A DNA stretch of 64,000 bases from Cheiracanthium punctorium (taxonomy: Eukaryota; Arthropoda; Arachnida; Araneae; Cheiracanthiidae), in assembly GCA_038373885.1 (NCBI GenBank), contig JAWZYV010016933.1:396212-460211 (forward strand). The letters are read 5' to 3'. The translations under genes were made by a program, and so were the position numbers. The notes beneath the pieces are model-generated. The model saw nothing but the letters and a program-made list of their open reading frames with translations, ran no database searches and had not been told where the DNA came from. Of this stretch, positions 22,845-33,590 are shown in pieces (the stretch's first letter is position 1; each line of letters starts with the position of its first letter).

Positions 22845-23404
22845 GGAGTATAGTAATTTTAAAATGTGAGTTTATTTACTTTTTGAACAAATTTACAAAC
22901 TGATTTGAAACATAGGATTTCCTCCCCCCCCCACACACACATATTTTATCTTCCATCATATAGATTAAATATCAAGCAAACAGGTGGGGAGGGAAATTTT
23001 AAGTCATTAATAAGCATTCTTTCTTTTGAACATTTTAGAACACGAGCAACTTAAAATTTATTTAATTAAAAATTATGAAGCTAACAAATTGGCTATTGTA
23101 AAATATCGCTGGGGTGCTAACCACATTACGATTACTCTGAATGTCAAATACAGTTTTTCATTCTTCTTGTACCATTCATTCTACTAATGTATCATTATTA
23201 TTATTCTATGCATATTAAGTTTATTTTCATGTGCATTATTTTTATTGAAATCACTATATGTACCTTAATTTTTATAAATGATTTGCATTGATACTTTTAT
23301 ACTTAAGAATTATTTATGAAACAGATTACAGTTTGTTAAGCTGAATATTACTTTTTTTGACTTTATTTTAACTTTTCATTTATTTATTTTCTATTTTTTT
23401 CTAG
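22845..23404. other. Intron upstream of exon C
   Basis: From about 23180 on, this intron is duplicated upstream of exon D (31480-31973). It ends in a long T-rich tract and TTTTTTTCTAG. Confidence 0.7.
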
Positions 23405-24570
23405 AAATGGTCCATTCAAGTCGAAGTCTTAAGGAGTACAATTGTGCATATTGCACATTTTCAACCTTCCATTCCACCAGCTTTAAACACCATCAGAGAT
23501 TACACAGTGGAGAAAAACCTTATCAGTGCAGTGTCTGTTCAAAGTCTTTTGCACAGTTATCTAACCTTCGAACTCACTATCGCTCTCACACTGGTGAACG
23601 ACCATTCTTCTGCAAAAAATGCCACAAGAGTTTTACTCGCAATTTTAATTTGAAGAAACATAAATGTGCTGCTGTATTGCAGTAAACAAAGAAATGATAT
23701 TTTGACTATAATATAGAACTTAACTCTTTTGGGTATAGAAAACTCTTTAGAGTCAATTAAATGAATAAGGTCAAAGCCATCAAGTTTTTTTTCTGTTTAA
23801 AATGTTTTATTTCTTTTATTTTGATTTAATTTCTACATTTTTTGTGTTATGCTTTCAGTGACATATTTTAATTTTCTAAAACTGTTATCAAATCAATTCA
23901 AAATAATTTTTACCACAGCTATTTTCAATCAGTTAATGAATAACACTTTAGCACCAATAGATGGTATATCACACGTACAGATGTAATAACCCGTTACATC
24001 ACTTTTGTCTGACATTTTGCATGTTCACATAATTTAAAAAAAAAATTAAATTCCAAAATTGAATTTAAAAATTACATATATGTATTTATACTCATACACG
24101 ATTTTGTACTTACAATTTACAATTTTATTTTTCTTTTAATATTTTGAATCAGTTTAGCAGCAAATATTCTGATTTTAGCTTACAAATAATTGATTCGTGT
24201 TTTCTCAAAACATATATCTAATTGATAGGAACAGTGTAATACACTGTTTTTAATTATGCTTTATACAGAACAGAAAATATTCTCAGAAATAAAGGCAGGA
24301 AATGTTGAGAAGTACATATTATGTAATTAACATCTAAATAACCATAAATATTCAGAAGCTCAAGAATGTGTTAATATGTATGCATAATTTTAAAACAAAA
24401 TAAAATAGTTATTTTATTATAAAATATCTATTATAAGAAGCAAAAATTGTAATTTTGAAAATCACACAAAAGCACTTTTGTGAAAAAAGAAATAAAAAAT
24501 GCTATGTATGTTTAAATATTTATGTAATATGGGCATTTGTATTTTCAGCTTATTTTTTATATTTTATTTA
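23180..24570 (+). repeat. Duplicated segment carrying exon C
   Basis: This intron-exon-3' flank segment aligns with 31480-33900 around exon D, in the coding part and in the non-coding part (for example GTTTAAAATGTTTTATTTCT and ATGCTTTCAGTAAC/GACAT). The D copy holds two extra insertions (31548-31845 and 32553-33590) that C lacks, so C shows the unoccupied sites. Confidence 0.8.
23405..23685 (+). CDS. Zinc-finger terminal exon C (alternative 3' exon)
   Basis: Encodes the C-terminal DNA-binding tail of a probable nuclear transcription factor. The acceptor is TTTTTTTCTAG|AA ATG GTC: two bases finish a split codon, then the frame runs to TAA at 23683-23685 (92 codons). Counting from that ATG codon, finger 1 uses C13, C16, H29, H33. 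Finger 2 uses C41, C44, H57, H61. Finger 3 is a degenerate C2HC finger with C69, C72, H85, C87. TGEKPY/TGERPF-type linkers join them. The in-frame ATG just after the acceptor is probably not a start, because exon D has GTG there. There is no donor after the stop, as expected of a last exon. It is nearly identical to exon D. Confidence 0.85.
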
Positions 24571-24776
24571 AAAAACTAGCCATTATAATTATAATTTTGA
24601 AAAATGTGCAAATGCACTTTTGGGGAAAAAAATGCTTATGTACAAGAACTATACAAAATTACCAATCAGTTATACCTGAGGAAACTGTTTGATTTGTTCT
24701 TTTCATTATTAAAAACTATGGACAAGCACAAACATACGGGCATATGCCCCCAACCACCCCAACTTTGTTTAAAAGA
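23686..24776 (+). other. 3' UTR and flank of exon C
   Basis: AT-rich and partly conserved with the exon D flank to about 24570. A possible poly(A) signal AATAAA is at about 24288. No other feature. Confidence 0.5.
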
Positions 24777-25091
24777 TCATTCATTTTAAAACTTTTTTTC
24801 AAAACCTGAAAAATGTTTGTTATTTTTACTCTCACACCTCTCATGAAATTGAAAAGTGTATGTGCCCCCCCACAATATTTTTCCAGTCATTCTGCACACA
24901 TGGTTCGGTCAAAAGGTATGTTCTACCTTTATGTATGAATATCTATGAATGAAACACTGTAAGAAAGGTATAGTCAACACTAACTGTTATGGTTGAATCA
25001 TGTACCTTTTGATATAACGAAAGGTATGAGAGTGGAAGTAGCAAACCTTCTTCAGGTTTTGAAAAAAGTTTTATATTGAATGATTTTTTTA
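24777..25091. mobile_element. Foldback MITE with about 70-bp arms
   Basis: The left arm (CATTCATTTTAAAACTTTTT, then CAAAACCTGAAAAATG, then ACTCTCACACCTCTCATG) is mirrored at 25020-25091 with about ten mismatches. The centre is about 170 bp without coding. Confidence 0.6.
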
Positions 25092-26199
25092 AAACTAAGT
25101 TAAGGGTTATCTTGCTACAGAGTAAGCAGATTTAAGACCCCTAAACCAGAGAGGCTTTAATTCAATCAACACTTCTGTCCAAAAAACATGTGTTAATCCT
25201 TATAAGATAGAATTTGACTTAGTGACTATAAAAATAATAAATTAATATTCCTGTGTAAACAAAAGTACTTCTGTCATAAAATTAAATCATTGCAATACGT
25301 ATAATTTTAGTTCAAAATATCCCTTGCTCTCTCCTTCTCCCTTTGAATTAAGAAAGAATTTGATTAAAGTAAATGATTTTTTTAGTATTTGTATACCATG
25401 TACTGACAGACCACAATAAATGAACATGTTTCAAAATATGAAAAAATAGATAAATTTATTGAGATCGACACTGTGATGCAGAAGGTTCAACTATTGTTTG
25501 ACTTTAACCCTTTTGTGCCGACTATCACATATACGCGCCAGCAAGAAACACACTCATCTCTCGGCCAACAAGCTAGCATGCCAAAGTGTTTTCTCATTCA
25601 CCCTCAGCCGTCACACATTTGTGCCACTGTCCTGGAATATTTTAAAAACTATAACTTTTAGCACAAGATGGCATTTGTTGTATTGTTTTTGGGGGATAAT
25701 GTTTTTTACAAATCAAAAGCAGTAATTTTTTTTAATTGTTTTAACCACTAATTATTTATTTTCTTAATACTTGTAATTAACTGGGAAGTTTAATTAAATA
25801 CCTTTTGTCAGGAGATATAATGGTCTGGATGACTCTTCTTCTATAACTCAATAGCTAATCTTTTAAATTACTACTAATCATCCTTTTTTTGTTGGGATCC
25901 CTTTTTTTTTAAATAATTACCTTTTCTTTAAATTAATTCTGCCTTTGTTTGCCCGGTCTCCGGAGGTGTAATTTTAATTATCAGGTAAATTCTGTCGATT
26001 TTCTGCTGACTATTAAGTTTCCCTCTCTCTTCAATAGCATAACTCATTTCTTGCAATATCTCTTGTTCAGGTCCGGTTTTTAATTTGTTTTACTCTCTTC
26101 TAATTTTAATTTTTATTCCAAATTTTACCCAGGGTTGTCTCGGACGATTAGCTATCTCCCGCTAAAATTTTAGAAAATTTAATAACGTTTTTAAGGCCC
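25092..26199. other. Unassigned stretch, probably includes the gypsy LTR start
   Basis: AT-rich to about 25860, then T-run-rich sequence like that inside the LTR (27250-27600). The left end of the retrotransposon may lie in here, but with no second LTR it cannot be fixed. Confidence 0.35.
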
Positions 26200-27968
26200 T
26201 TATGATCAATTAAGTTTTTTTTTCCCCATTTTCAAGATGGCCGTTCTTGCCTGCGTTTCTTCTCGGCCAAGTGGTTTCTTTCCCGCGTGCTGTAGTTGCT
26301 GGCCGCCATTTTCTTTTTCTCGCTTCCTTCCCCCGTCGATCGAATGTTCTCGAAGTTTCCCGGCTGAGATGGCGCGCTCTGATTGGTCCCCGCGGCCGGC
26401 GTCTCTTGGAGGCTCCTCAAGCTGGCAGCGAAAAGCGTCATTCTGAGAGCTGACGCGGTGCTGTAAGGAGGGTGATTCCCGGACTCTCTTCTCGCTCTTT
26501 TTGTCCAAGTTCGACGTTCGTCGCCCCATTAAGCAACTTATAGGATGTGATCCCCCAAAATCGGAGGCCAGAGGGCCAGGACTAATGATGATCACCATGT
26601 AATTTTCTTTTTCCCCTTTTTGTTTTTTCGGCCAACATGCCGATGCGACACAAGCTGCCACCATTGGATGTGAATTGGGCGTAAGGCCCCCACCCCCCTG
26701 TGTTTTGTCACAAGCGGCGATGAAAATCTACCGGAATTGACGTCTCGCACTACGTTCACCATTTTGCCCTGCCCGGGAGACGCTTGTGTTGACTGGAACG
26801 CGAAGTCCCCGACACCTGCAGGAGTTCCCTGACCAGAGGAGAGACCAAGATGCCGCCTCCGGATGCCATCAGTGACCGTCCGTTGGTTCCCTGAAACGCC
26901 GAGACCAGACCTGCCATTGGATCCGTGGGTGAGACCTGACCATTACCTTTTTTCTATCTACCATTTCTCCACCACGAGCTGGATCAGCGACTTCATGCTT
27001 CAAGCTGTGCTAGAACTATCCCTTTTGTTTTTATAATGTTAAATGGGGGGGGATTAAATAACAAATGCTAAATTTTCTTTTTCAACTTTGTGTGCCATTC
27101 TAATGTATTGCTTCCAGTAACGATGTTTAAATCCTTTTTGTTAAAATCATAATTGTGGATGCCATGTAGATTTCTGGTTTGCCCTAAGCTAATCTCTGTA
27201 ATTGTTTGAGTTGTTCTGCACATCAATGTATTTTGCTGCACCCTTTGGTGTAAAAAATTGCAAAGTTCCCTTTTTTGTTTTGTAATTTCTTTATTTTGGC
27301 AATTGTTTAATCTAACCTGTTGGATATAAGAGGTGGGGTTTCAAGTAACAGGTAGGGATTTAATGCGGGATTTTCATCACATGCCTTGTGAGGCTAGGAA
27401 AAGGTGGGGACTTGTTTGCCCAATTTTCTTTTTTTTTTTCTTTTTGATAGGATAAATATATTTTTTATATTTTTTCTTTTTGCTGCAGCAGAGCCTTTTA
27501 ACTTAAGTTCTTGGATCCAATCAAACTACCTTTGTCATGACAATTTTATTTAAGCATTTCCTTTTTCTTTTTTTTTTGTTTGATTTTCAAGGGCTAATAA
27601 TTGGGTAATTAAAGCATTCAAGTATTTTTTGTTCCTGTGCAATTCTACCACGCGCTGCAAAACCCCTGCGCAGTGTTTACTTACTTTTTCATTTCTTTTA
27701 CTGATGTCGCGAGGCCACTAGCTGTTTACCCCTGTTATTTGTTAAATAAATTTGTGATTTGGTGATCTAATACGATGTCTCTGTGTTTATTTTACCACTT
27801 TTCTAACACACACTTCAGGCAAGGCTGAGATCATTGGGTTATTTTTCTACACTTTCGGACACAACGCATGGTAAAATCTTATTCTGATTTTGGTAACTTG
27901 CTCAATTTGAGAATCAAATTTTTTTAACTAAACTAAACCTTCACGGCAGTAGTAAGTAGAATACTACA
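26200..27968 (+). repeat. Probable gypsy 5' LTR (left end not determined)
   Basis: The sequence upstream of gag behaves like a long LTR. There is a CpG-rich, GC-rich part at 26230-26960 with CCAAT-type boxes (GATTGG, about 26379), then T-rich sequence, AATAAA at about 27747, and a GTGTTTATTTT motif after it. It ends ...AATACTACA at 27968, three bases before a primer-binding-like TGGTACCGTGACC at 27972. A TGTAGT at 26291 would give the usual TG..CA ends with complementary hexamers, but GC-rich sequence extends left of it. The 3' LTR is not in the window. Confidence 0.5.
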
Positions 27969-27971
27969 AAA

Positions 27972-27984
27972 TGGTACCGTGACC
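27972..27984 (+). other. Candidate tRNA primer-binding site of the gypsy element
   Basis: TGGTACCGTGACC begins with the TGG that would pair with a tRNA CCA end and lies directly after the putative LTR end. The tRNA identity was not determined. Confidence 0.5.
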
Positions 27985-28156
27985 TCTCCTTGCCAATCTT
28001 GTGTGTGTTGAATAAGGTGAAATGGATACAGAAAACTTTCATTTTTTTTTATGTATTTTCATATCTCTTTGTAACTGGGGACTGTCTTGAGAAGCGTATT
28101 GGGTGGTAAACTTTTATTTTGGGAGTTTCAAAATTTTCTTTTTCCTAAGTCCCAGT

Positions 28157-29110
28157 ATGGCTCAAGAAGATGGTGCCAGGGCGGCGGCATTGCCAGGTCC
28201 GGCTTTTATCGGCATGCTCCCACCACTGTCTGGTAGCAACAGCTCCAAATTTTTTCACTCCCTTTCCCTAATTCAGCCCTTGGCGGCCTGGACGGATGAC
28301 CAGGCCTTGGCAGTCGCAAAATTGAAAATGGAGGGTGCTGCTCTCCAATTCTACACATCTACCTTAGAGGCAATTGAGGGTCTTACGCTGAAACAATTCA
28401 AGGACCGCTTCATGGCACACTTTGCAGAAGCGGGATCCTTGGCCCAGGACATAGAAAAATTAACGTCCTGTAAGCAAAATTTTGGAGAGACAGTGCGTGA
28501 TTACGCCACTAGACTGGAAGGAATTGCCCATAAGGCCCTCAAAAATCCCATAAATTCCTCGGACACGATACCTCAGAGCTTCTCACAGGAGATGCTCCTT
28601 TCACAATTCAAAGCGGGTCTTCTTCCAAACATTAAGGCCCAGGTCGTTGTTGTAGACCCTAAAACTTTTGTCGAGGCGGTACAGGTCGCGAAACGTGTGG
28701 AAGTGGCACTCCAATGCCACCTGTCAGACATAAATGCCGTAACGGCACGTTCCCAGATGGTTGAAAGCGACTTTGAGAGGCTCCTTAAGGCCACTACGGA
28801 CTCATATGCAAAAAGCCTTGAATTGCTCACCAGCCAGATGGCTGCGATGCAGGCTCAGCTGTCACAAATGCAGTCGCAGAGTTTTATCCCACAGTCTTTT
28901 CCTCCACAGCGACATTCCCAACCTGCCCGAACTCAACGTAACATAACTTGTTTTTATTGTGACCGCCCAGGACATTACGCGAGAGATTGTCGAAAAAAAC
29001 AACGTGACCAGGCTGCTAGATCCCAACACAGGCCTCGTCAGGAAAATCAGACTCCTGCCAATGCTTCAGGCTCTGATCAGGGTGGGGTTAATGATGGAAA
29101 TTTAAACTAA
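28157..29110 (+). CDS. gag: Ty3/gypsy Gag polyprotein
   Basis: Encodes the capsid-nucleocapsid protein that packages the element's RNA in cytoplasmic particles. The start is taken at the ATG at 28157 (MAQEDGARAAALPGP), because the upstream in-frame ATG at 28103 precedes a hydrophobic run that does not look like Gag; this gives 317 residues. The middle has the retrotransposon Gag fold (LAAWTDDQALAVAKLKMEG, LKQFKDRFMAHFAEAG, YATRLEGIAHKAL). A single zinc knuckle CFYCDRPGHYARDC is at residues 265-278 (CX2CX4HX4C), followed by a basic, glutamine-rich tail. The frame is fully open. The stop TAA at 29108 follows a frameshift heptamer. Confidence 0.88.
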   Translation: MAQEDGARAAALPGPAFIGMLPPLSGSNSSKFFHSLSLIQPLAAWTDDQALAVAKLKMEGAALQFYTSTLEAIEGLTLKQFKDRFMAHFAEAGSLAQDIEKLTSCKQNFGETVRDYATRLEGIAHKALKNPINSSDTIPQSFSQEMLLSQFKAGLLPNIKAQVVVVDPKTFVEAVQVAKRVEVALQCHLSDINAVTARSQMVESDFERLLKATTDSYAKSLELLTSQMAAMQAQLSQMQSQSFIPQSFPPQRHSQPARTQRNITCFYCDRPGHYARDCRKKQRDQAARSQHRPRQENQTPANASGSDQGGVNDGNLN

Positions 29111-31221
29111 GTTTGGGGGGAGGTTGGTCTGGATCGCAACACTCCATTAATTCCCCGTTTGATCCCGCTGTGCAACCTGTAGTAAGTGTGTCGAGTTCTT
29201 TACCAATAATTTCAGTTAACTTCGCCAATTTTAAGTTTCGTGCACTCATAGATTCTGGTGCCTGTGTTAATTTAATTTCTTCTAATGTTTTTAATATACT
29301 AATTAACTTTAAGGAATTTGATAGTTCTCACCTCTCTTTAAAGGCTCTCACGGGTTTTGACATAGTCACCCCAAAATTAATTCAAACTGAGTTGCACATT
29401 TCTAACACCCCGTTTTCATGTAATTTTTTGGTTGCTCAGAGTTGTCTTTCTCCTAACTTTGATGTCATTTTGGGACTTGATTTTCTAAAGACTTACAAAT
29501 TTCATATCGATTGTGACAACTGTATTTTATTTAATGATGATATTAGAGTGGTCTGGACGCATGAACATCCCCCGTTTTCTCTGAATGCTGTCGTGCCAAG
29601 TGCACATGATGATGTTGATCCCGATGTTGACTTTTCTCTTTTTGGCAAGTTGCCCGCTAAGATCATTTTACCCGCTTATTCTCAAAAGAGATTTTTTGTG
29701 ACAATTCCAAACTGCGATCCCTCTTTCATTAATTCTACTGTAATAATTGAACCTAATCCTGATACAAATTTAACTTCCTTTCTTGTTGCCAATGCTATTT
29801 CCACCATTAATGATAATTGTCAGTGTTTAATTCAAGTTATTAATCTTACCCATGATTCCATTACCTTAAATAAGAATATGAAAATTGTTAATATTACCCC
29901 TATCCATTTAAATAAAGTTTCTGACGAAGTCAACTCGGTAGAACAACAAGCTGGTTCAGATGATTTTAGCCAGTGGGCTAAGGACATAGATTTATCCCAT
30001 CTTGACGAATCTCAACGCAATGACATGATTGCTCTTTTGTCCAAATATAAGTCTGTTTTTTCTTTAAACTTCTCCGACTTGGGCGCCTGCCCCATCATTC
30101 AACACCGTATACACCTTACAGATAACATTCCGGTTCGTTCTAAGCCCTATCGTGTCCCTTACCACCTCAAGCCTGAAATGAAGAGGCAGATTCAAACTCT
30201 CTTGGAGGCTGGCATTATCGAACCATCGACCAGCAGTTATGCTGCGCCAGTCCTTCTGGTCAAAAAAGCGGATGGATCATTTCGCCTGGTGGCCGATCTC
30301 CGTAAGCTTAATGCCAAGACCATACCAGATAATTTCCCCCTTCCGAATTTGCAAGAGATGATTGATTTTCTTTCTGGGGCTAAATTTTTCTCTTCCTTGG
30401 ATTTGACGTCAGGTTTTCATCAAATGTTTATGCATCCAGACGATGCTCATCTCACGGGTATTACTACAGAGGAGGGCCTCTTTCACTTCAAACGGATGCC
30501 ATTTGGCTTGCGAAACGCGAGTGCTAGTTTCCAACGATTAATGGGAGTGGTGCTGTCCGGACTATCCAATTTCCAAATCGGGGTTTATATTGATGATGTG
30601 GTTGTGGCATCAACTACCTTTGAAGATCACCTGTCTAGGCTCGAGCTCGTTTTTCAGCGTCTAACTGATGCAAACCTAAAACTTAAACCCAAAAAGTGTG
30701 CTTTGGCAAAAAGTGAAATTACGTATTTAGGACATAGAGTAACGGAGGGTAAGGTAATGCCAGATCCTAATAACATCAAATCTATTCTCAGTGCTGCTGT
30801 TCCAAAAACCCGAAAACAAGTTCGCTCATTTTTAGGCCTGACTGGTTTTTATAGAAAGTTTATCAATAATTATTCCTTAAAAGCTCTCCCTTTAACTAAT
30901 TTAACTAAAGACTCTGTAAAATTTTCCTGGGGGGATCTCGAACAAGATGCCTTTGACCAACTTAAGTCGGATTTAACGAAAGAGCCTTGCTTAAAATTAC
31001 CAGATTTCAATAAGCCCTTTTCTATCTGTACTGACGCGAGCAAGTTCGCCATGGGCGCTGTGCTCACACAAGAGGATGAAGCCGGTTTTCCACACCCAGT
31101 CTGTTTTGCTTCCAAAAAATTTTCGGCCGCTGAAATAAATTATTCTGTTGTGGAGAAGGAAGCCCTTGCCGTGGTTTTTGGTATTAATCAATCACCTTAT
31201 GAGTGGTCTTCTAAATTTTGA
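29095..31221 (+). pseudogene. pol: Ty3/gypsy Pol: protease, RT and RNase H, truncated before integrase
   Basis: Open from 29095 in the frame reached by -1 slippage. Protease has ALIDSGACVNLIS, with the catalytic Asp about 47 residues after position 29113, and the flap-side motif DVILGLDFL. Reverse transcriptase starts near YRVPYHLKPEMKRQI, has VLLVKKADGSFRLVADLRKL, FFSSLDLTSGFHQM, MPFGLRNASASFQ, and the catalytic YIDD at 30586-30597. RNase H has ICTDASKFAMGAVLTQ and NYSVVEKEALAVVFGIN. At about 31190 the sequence leaves pol (NQSPYEWSSKF, stop): the RNase H end, integrase and the 3' LTR are missing. The remaining part has no internal stop, so truncation is the main defect. Confidence 0.88.
29101..29107 (+). 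promoter_or_regulatory. -1 ribosomal frameshift site TTTAAAC between gag and pol
   Basis: In the gag frame the last codons are AAT TTA AAC TAA, so T TTA AAC forms the classic X XXY YYZ slippery heptamer directly before the stop. Slipping back one base gives TTT AAA CTA AGT TTG GGG, exactly the pol frame, which is open from 29095. G-rich sequence GGGGGGAGG begins 7 bases downstream and could pair with ATTCCCC near 29150, but no firm stem was established. Confidence 0.75.
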
Positions 31222-31547
31222 ACCCATTCCAGATGAGAGGCCTAGCACCTGATTCAGCACCTCATTAGGTATCATTTGAACATGAACAACAAGCCACAAA
31301 CAGATTTTATGTACACCGGCTCCCATTAGCGCACACAGTTCCACAGCAGCCCAGCCAAGAGAATTTTCACTAATTCAGTGCTGCTCCACTTACCGTGGTC
31401 TTATGAGAACAAAGCTTAGTGACTAGGATATTGTTGGACACTATTCTTATTCTTTACAGAATAAGAATAATAAGAATAATTTTCAATAAGTTTATTTTCA
31501 TGCTCATGTTCTTTTTTATTAAAACCGCTGTATGTATCTTAATTTTT
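31222..31547. other. Junction and intron upstream of exon D
   Basis: 31222-31470 is unassigned DNA between the broken pol and the duplicated intron. A short palindrome (TTCTTATTCTTTACAGAATA) is at about 31444. From 31480 the exon C/D duplicated intron starts. Confidence 0.5.
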
Positions 31548-31845
31548 ACTTTCCGAACATGTACCATGTAATACATGTTATAAACGACCATCGCAAGACC
31601 AGTATTGATTTGGATGTGTATAGGACTTATAGTTTTTCTACAGGGCTACGACAAAGATTTCTTTTACATTATGGCCTATGGGGAGAAATTCTTGAAAGTG
31701 CGCTAGAGTTTAAACGGTACATTCCATTGAGCTTAAATTTGGTATATATATTTGAATTATTCATCGATTAAAATTTATTTAAATGCTTGGTAATGATCTT
31801 AATCGTAAGTGTTCGGAAAGTCGAGTGGAGTCACTCCAGATTTTT
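31548..31845 (+). mobile_element. Helentron-associated (HINE/DINE-like) element, short copy
   Basis: Begins ACTTTCCGAACATGTACC and ends GTTCGGAAAGTCGAGTGG then AGTCACTCCAG followed by T's. The ends are thus inverted (CTTTCCGAAC / GTTCGGAAAG), with a small hairpin TGGAGTCACTCCA at the 3' side. It sits between T's, and exon C's intron shows the empty site (AATTTTTATAAATGATTTGC). These features fit Helentron-type non-autonomous elements. A longer copy is at 48921-51060. Confidence 0.6.
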
Positions 31846-31973
31846 ATTAATGATTTGCATCTGGGCTTTTATGTTATAAGTTATTTATGAAGCAGGATAT
31901 AAGTTTGTACATCTGAATTTTATTTTGATAACTTATTTTTAAAATTCTTTAATACCTTTCTTATTTTTTCTAG

Positions 31974-32260
31974 AAGTGGACCATTCAAGTACACGTCCTT
32001 ACATTAAGAAGTACAATTGTGCATATTGCACATTTTCAACCTTCCATTCCACCAGCTTTAAATACCACCAGAGGTCACACAGTGGAGAAAAACCTTATCA
32101 GTGCAGTGTCTGTTCAAAATCTTTTGCACAGTTATCTAACCTTCGAACTCACTATCGCTGTCATACTGGTGAACGACCATTCTTTTGCAACAAATGCAAC
32201 AAGGGTTTTACTCGCAATTTTAATTTGAAGAAACATAAATGTGCTGCTGTGTTGCAGTAG
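31974..32260 (+). CDS. Zinc-finger terminal exon D (alternative 3' exon)
   Basis: Paralogue of exon C with the same structure. The acceptor TATTTTTTCTAG|AA GTG GAC CAT gives two bases, then the frame to TAG at 32258-32260 (94 codons). Counting from GTG, finger 1 uses C15, C18, H31, H35. Finger 2 uses C43, C46, H59, H63. Finger 3 is C2HC with C71, C74, H87, C89. GTG in place of exon C's ATG argues that neither codon is a start and that the exon is entered by splicing. Differences from C lie mainly before finger 1 (STRPYIKK against SRSLKE) and at a few finger residues, so binding specificity is probably close to that of C. Confidence 0.85.
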
Positions 32261-32552
32261 ATAAAGGAACTAATTATGACTTGTTGATCATAATATATAA
32301 CCTTTTTTTTATGTCCAGGGTTAATAAGATGAATAAACTGTCAAAACTGTATAAAGTGTTTACTGTTTAAAATGTTTTATTTCTTTCATTGTGATTTAAT
32401 TTTTTATATTTTCTGTATTATGCTTTCAGTAACATTTTTTTCTAAAGATGTTGTAAAATCATTTCATAAATAATTTTTTAACACAGTTATTTTTAACCAG
32501 TTTTTGAATACCACTGATGGCACATTAGCACCTAACTGATAGTATATTATAT

Positions 32553-33590
32553 AGTATGCCCACTCAAGTCCCTTGTGACCCTCTTAATTTTGGAACGGCT
32601 GCTGCTATTTTTATAAACGTGGTATCTAGGTGTAGTAAATTGGATATGCGCTACCGAATGAGACTGCTCACAGTGCCACCTGGTGGAAAACTGCAGAGTT
32701 AGCTTTTGTATCTGGAAAATGGTATGAGATAGCGGAAAAAAGTGAATTACAAAGAGTGTTATCGATTTAGTACGAAAAGACACCCAATTGACATGGATGT
32801 AGAAAAACAGAATGGTTAAAACGCGCATTTGTATTTTTGTAATTCCCTACTCCGCGAAGGTGAAAAATGATCAAAGAAAGGAGAAAAGAATTATTTATAA
32901 CAATATACCTTTATTTAAGATATTCAAACTTCGCATCATCAGCTGCAATGCACATTTGGATCCTTGTTTGAATTTCACATTGCACGTGTTGTAGCACAGA
33001 GTGTGACACGTTGGCACAAGTGTCCGTAATGTGTAGTTTAAGGTCCTGCAATGTTTGTGGAGGGGTCGCATATACCTGTTGTTTTAGGAATCCCTACAGA
33101 AAAATGTACAGTGGAGTCAGATCAGGCAAGCGTGGAGGCCATTCTTTGAAACTGCCATATCCAATTATTTGGTTCTATTTAGTTCCCATTTATTTCCTTT
33201 AGACTAGGAATCGTAATTAATACCACTGTGCTACATTGCGGCAGCGAGTTCAGCCCGAAAGATAATATTTTCTCCTTCTGTTCATATTTTGTGACGTCAC
33301 AGTGTAGGAAATCACAAAAATACAAATGCATGTTTTAACAGTTCTGTTTTTCACATCTATGTCAATAAGGTGTCTTTTTGTACTAAATTGATAATGCTCT
33401 ACAACTTTGCAATTCTTTTTTTTCACCTCTATCGCGTACTGATTTCAAGATACGAAAGCTAACTCTGCAGTTTTCCACCAGGTGACACTGTGAGCATATC
33501 CAATTTACTAAGATACCATGTTTATAAAAATAGCAGCAGCCATTCCAAAATTAAGAGAGTGACTAGGGACTTTAGTGGGCATACTGTATA
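32553..33590 (-). mobile_element. Tc1/mariner-superfamily relic with long (about 300 bp) TIRs
   Basis: The left arm from about 32553 (AGTATGCCCACTCAAGTCCC) and right arm to about 33588 (complement AGTATGCCCACTAAAGTCCC) match over roughly 300 bp, with indels. The centre holds a transposase tail on the minus strand. It lies in the duplicated exon D flank. The exon C flank (about 23960-23990) lacks it. Confidence 0.75.
32918..33170 (-). pseudogene. Tc1/mariner-type transposase C-terminus
   Basis: On the minus strand: KEWPPRLPDLTPLYIFL, then a stop, then GFLKQQVYATPPQTLQDLKL, HITDTCANVSHSVLQ and IQMCIAADDAKFEYL. This is the segment around the last catalytic residue (PDLTPLD-type motif) and the C-terminal helices of a mariner-like transposase. 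The N-terminal two thirds are missing. It cannot be active. Confidence 0.75.

Noticed and set aside
26206..26664. Long ORFs on both strands in the GC-rich tract
   Set aside because: They overlap each other, have no domain, and lie in the putative LTR. Open frames are expected in GC-rich DNA.
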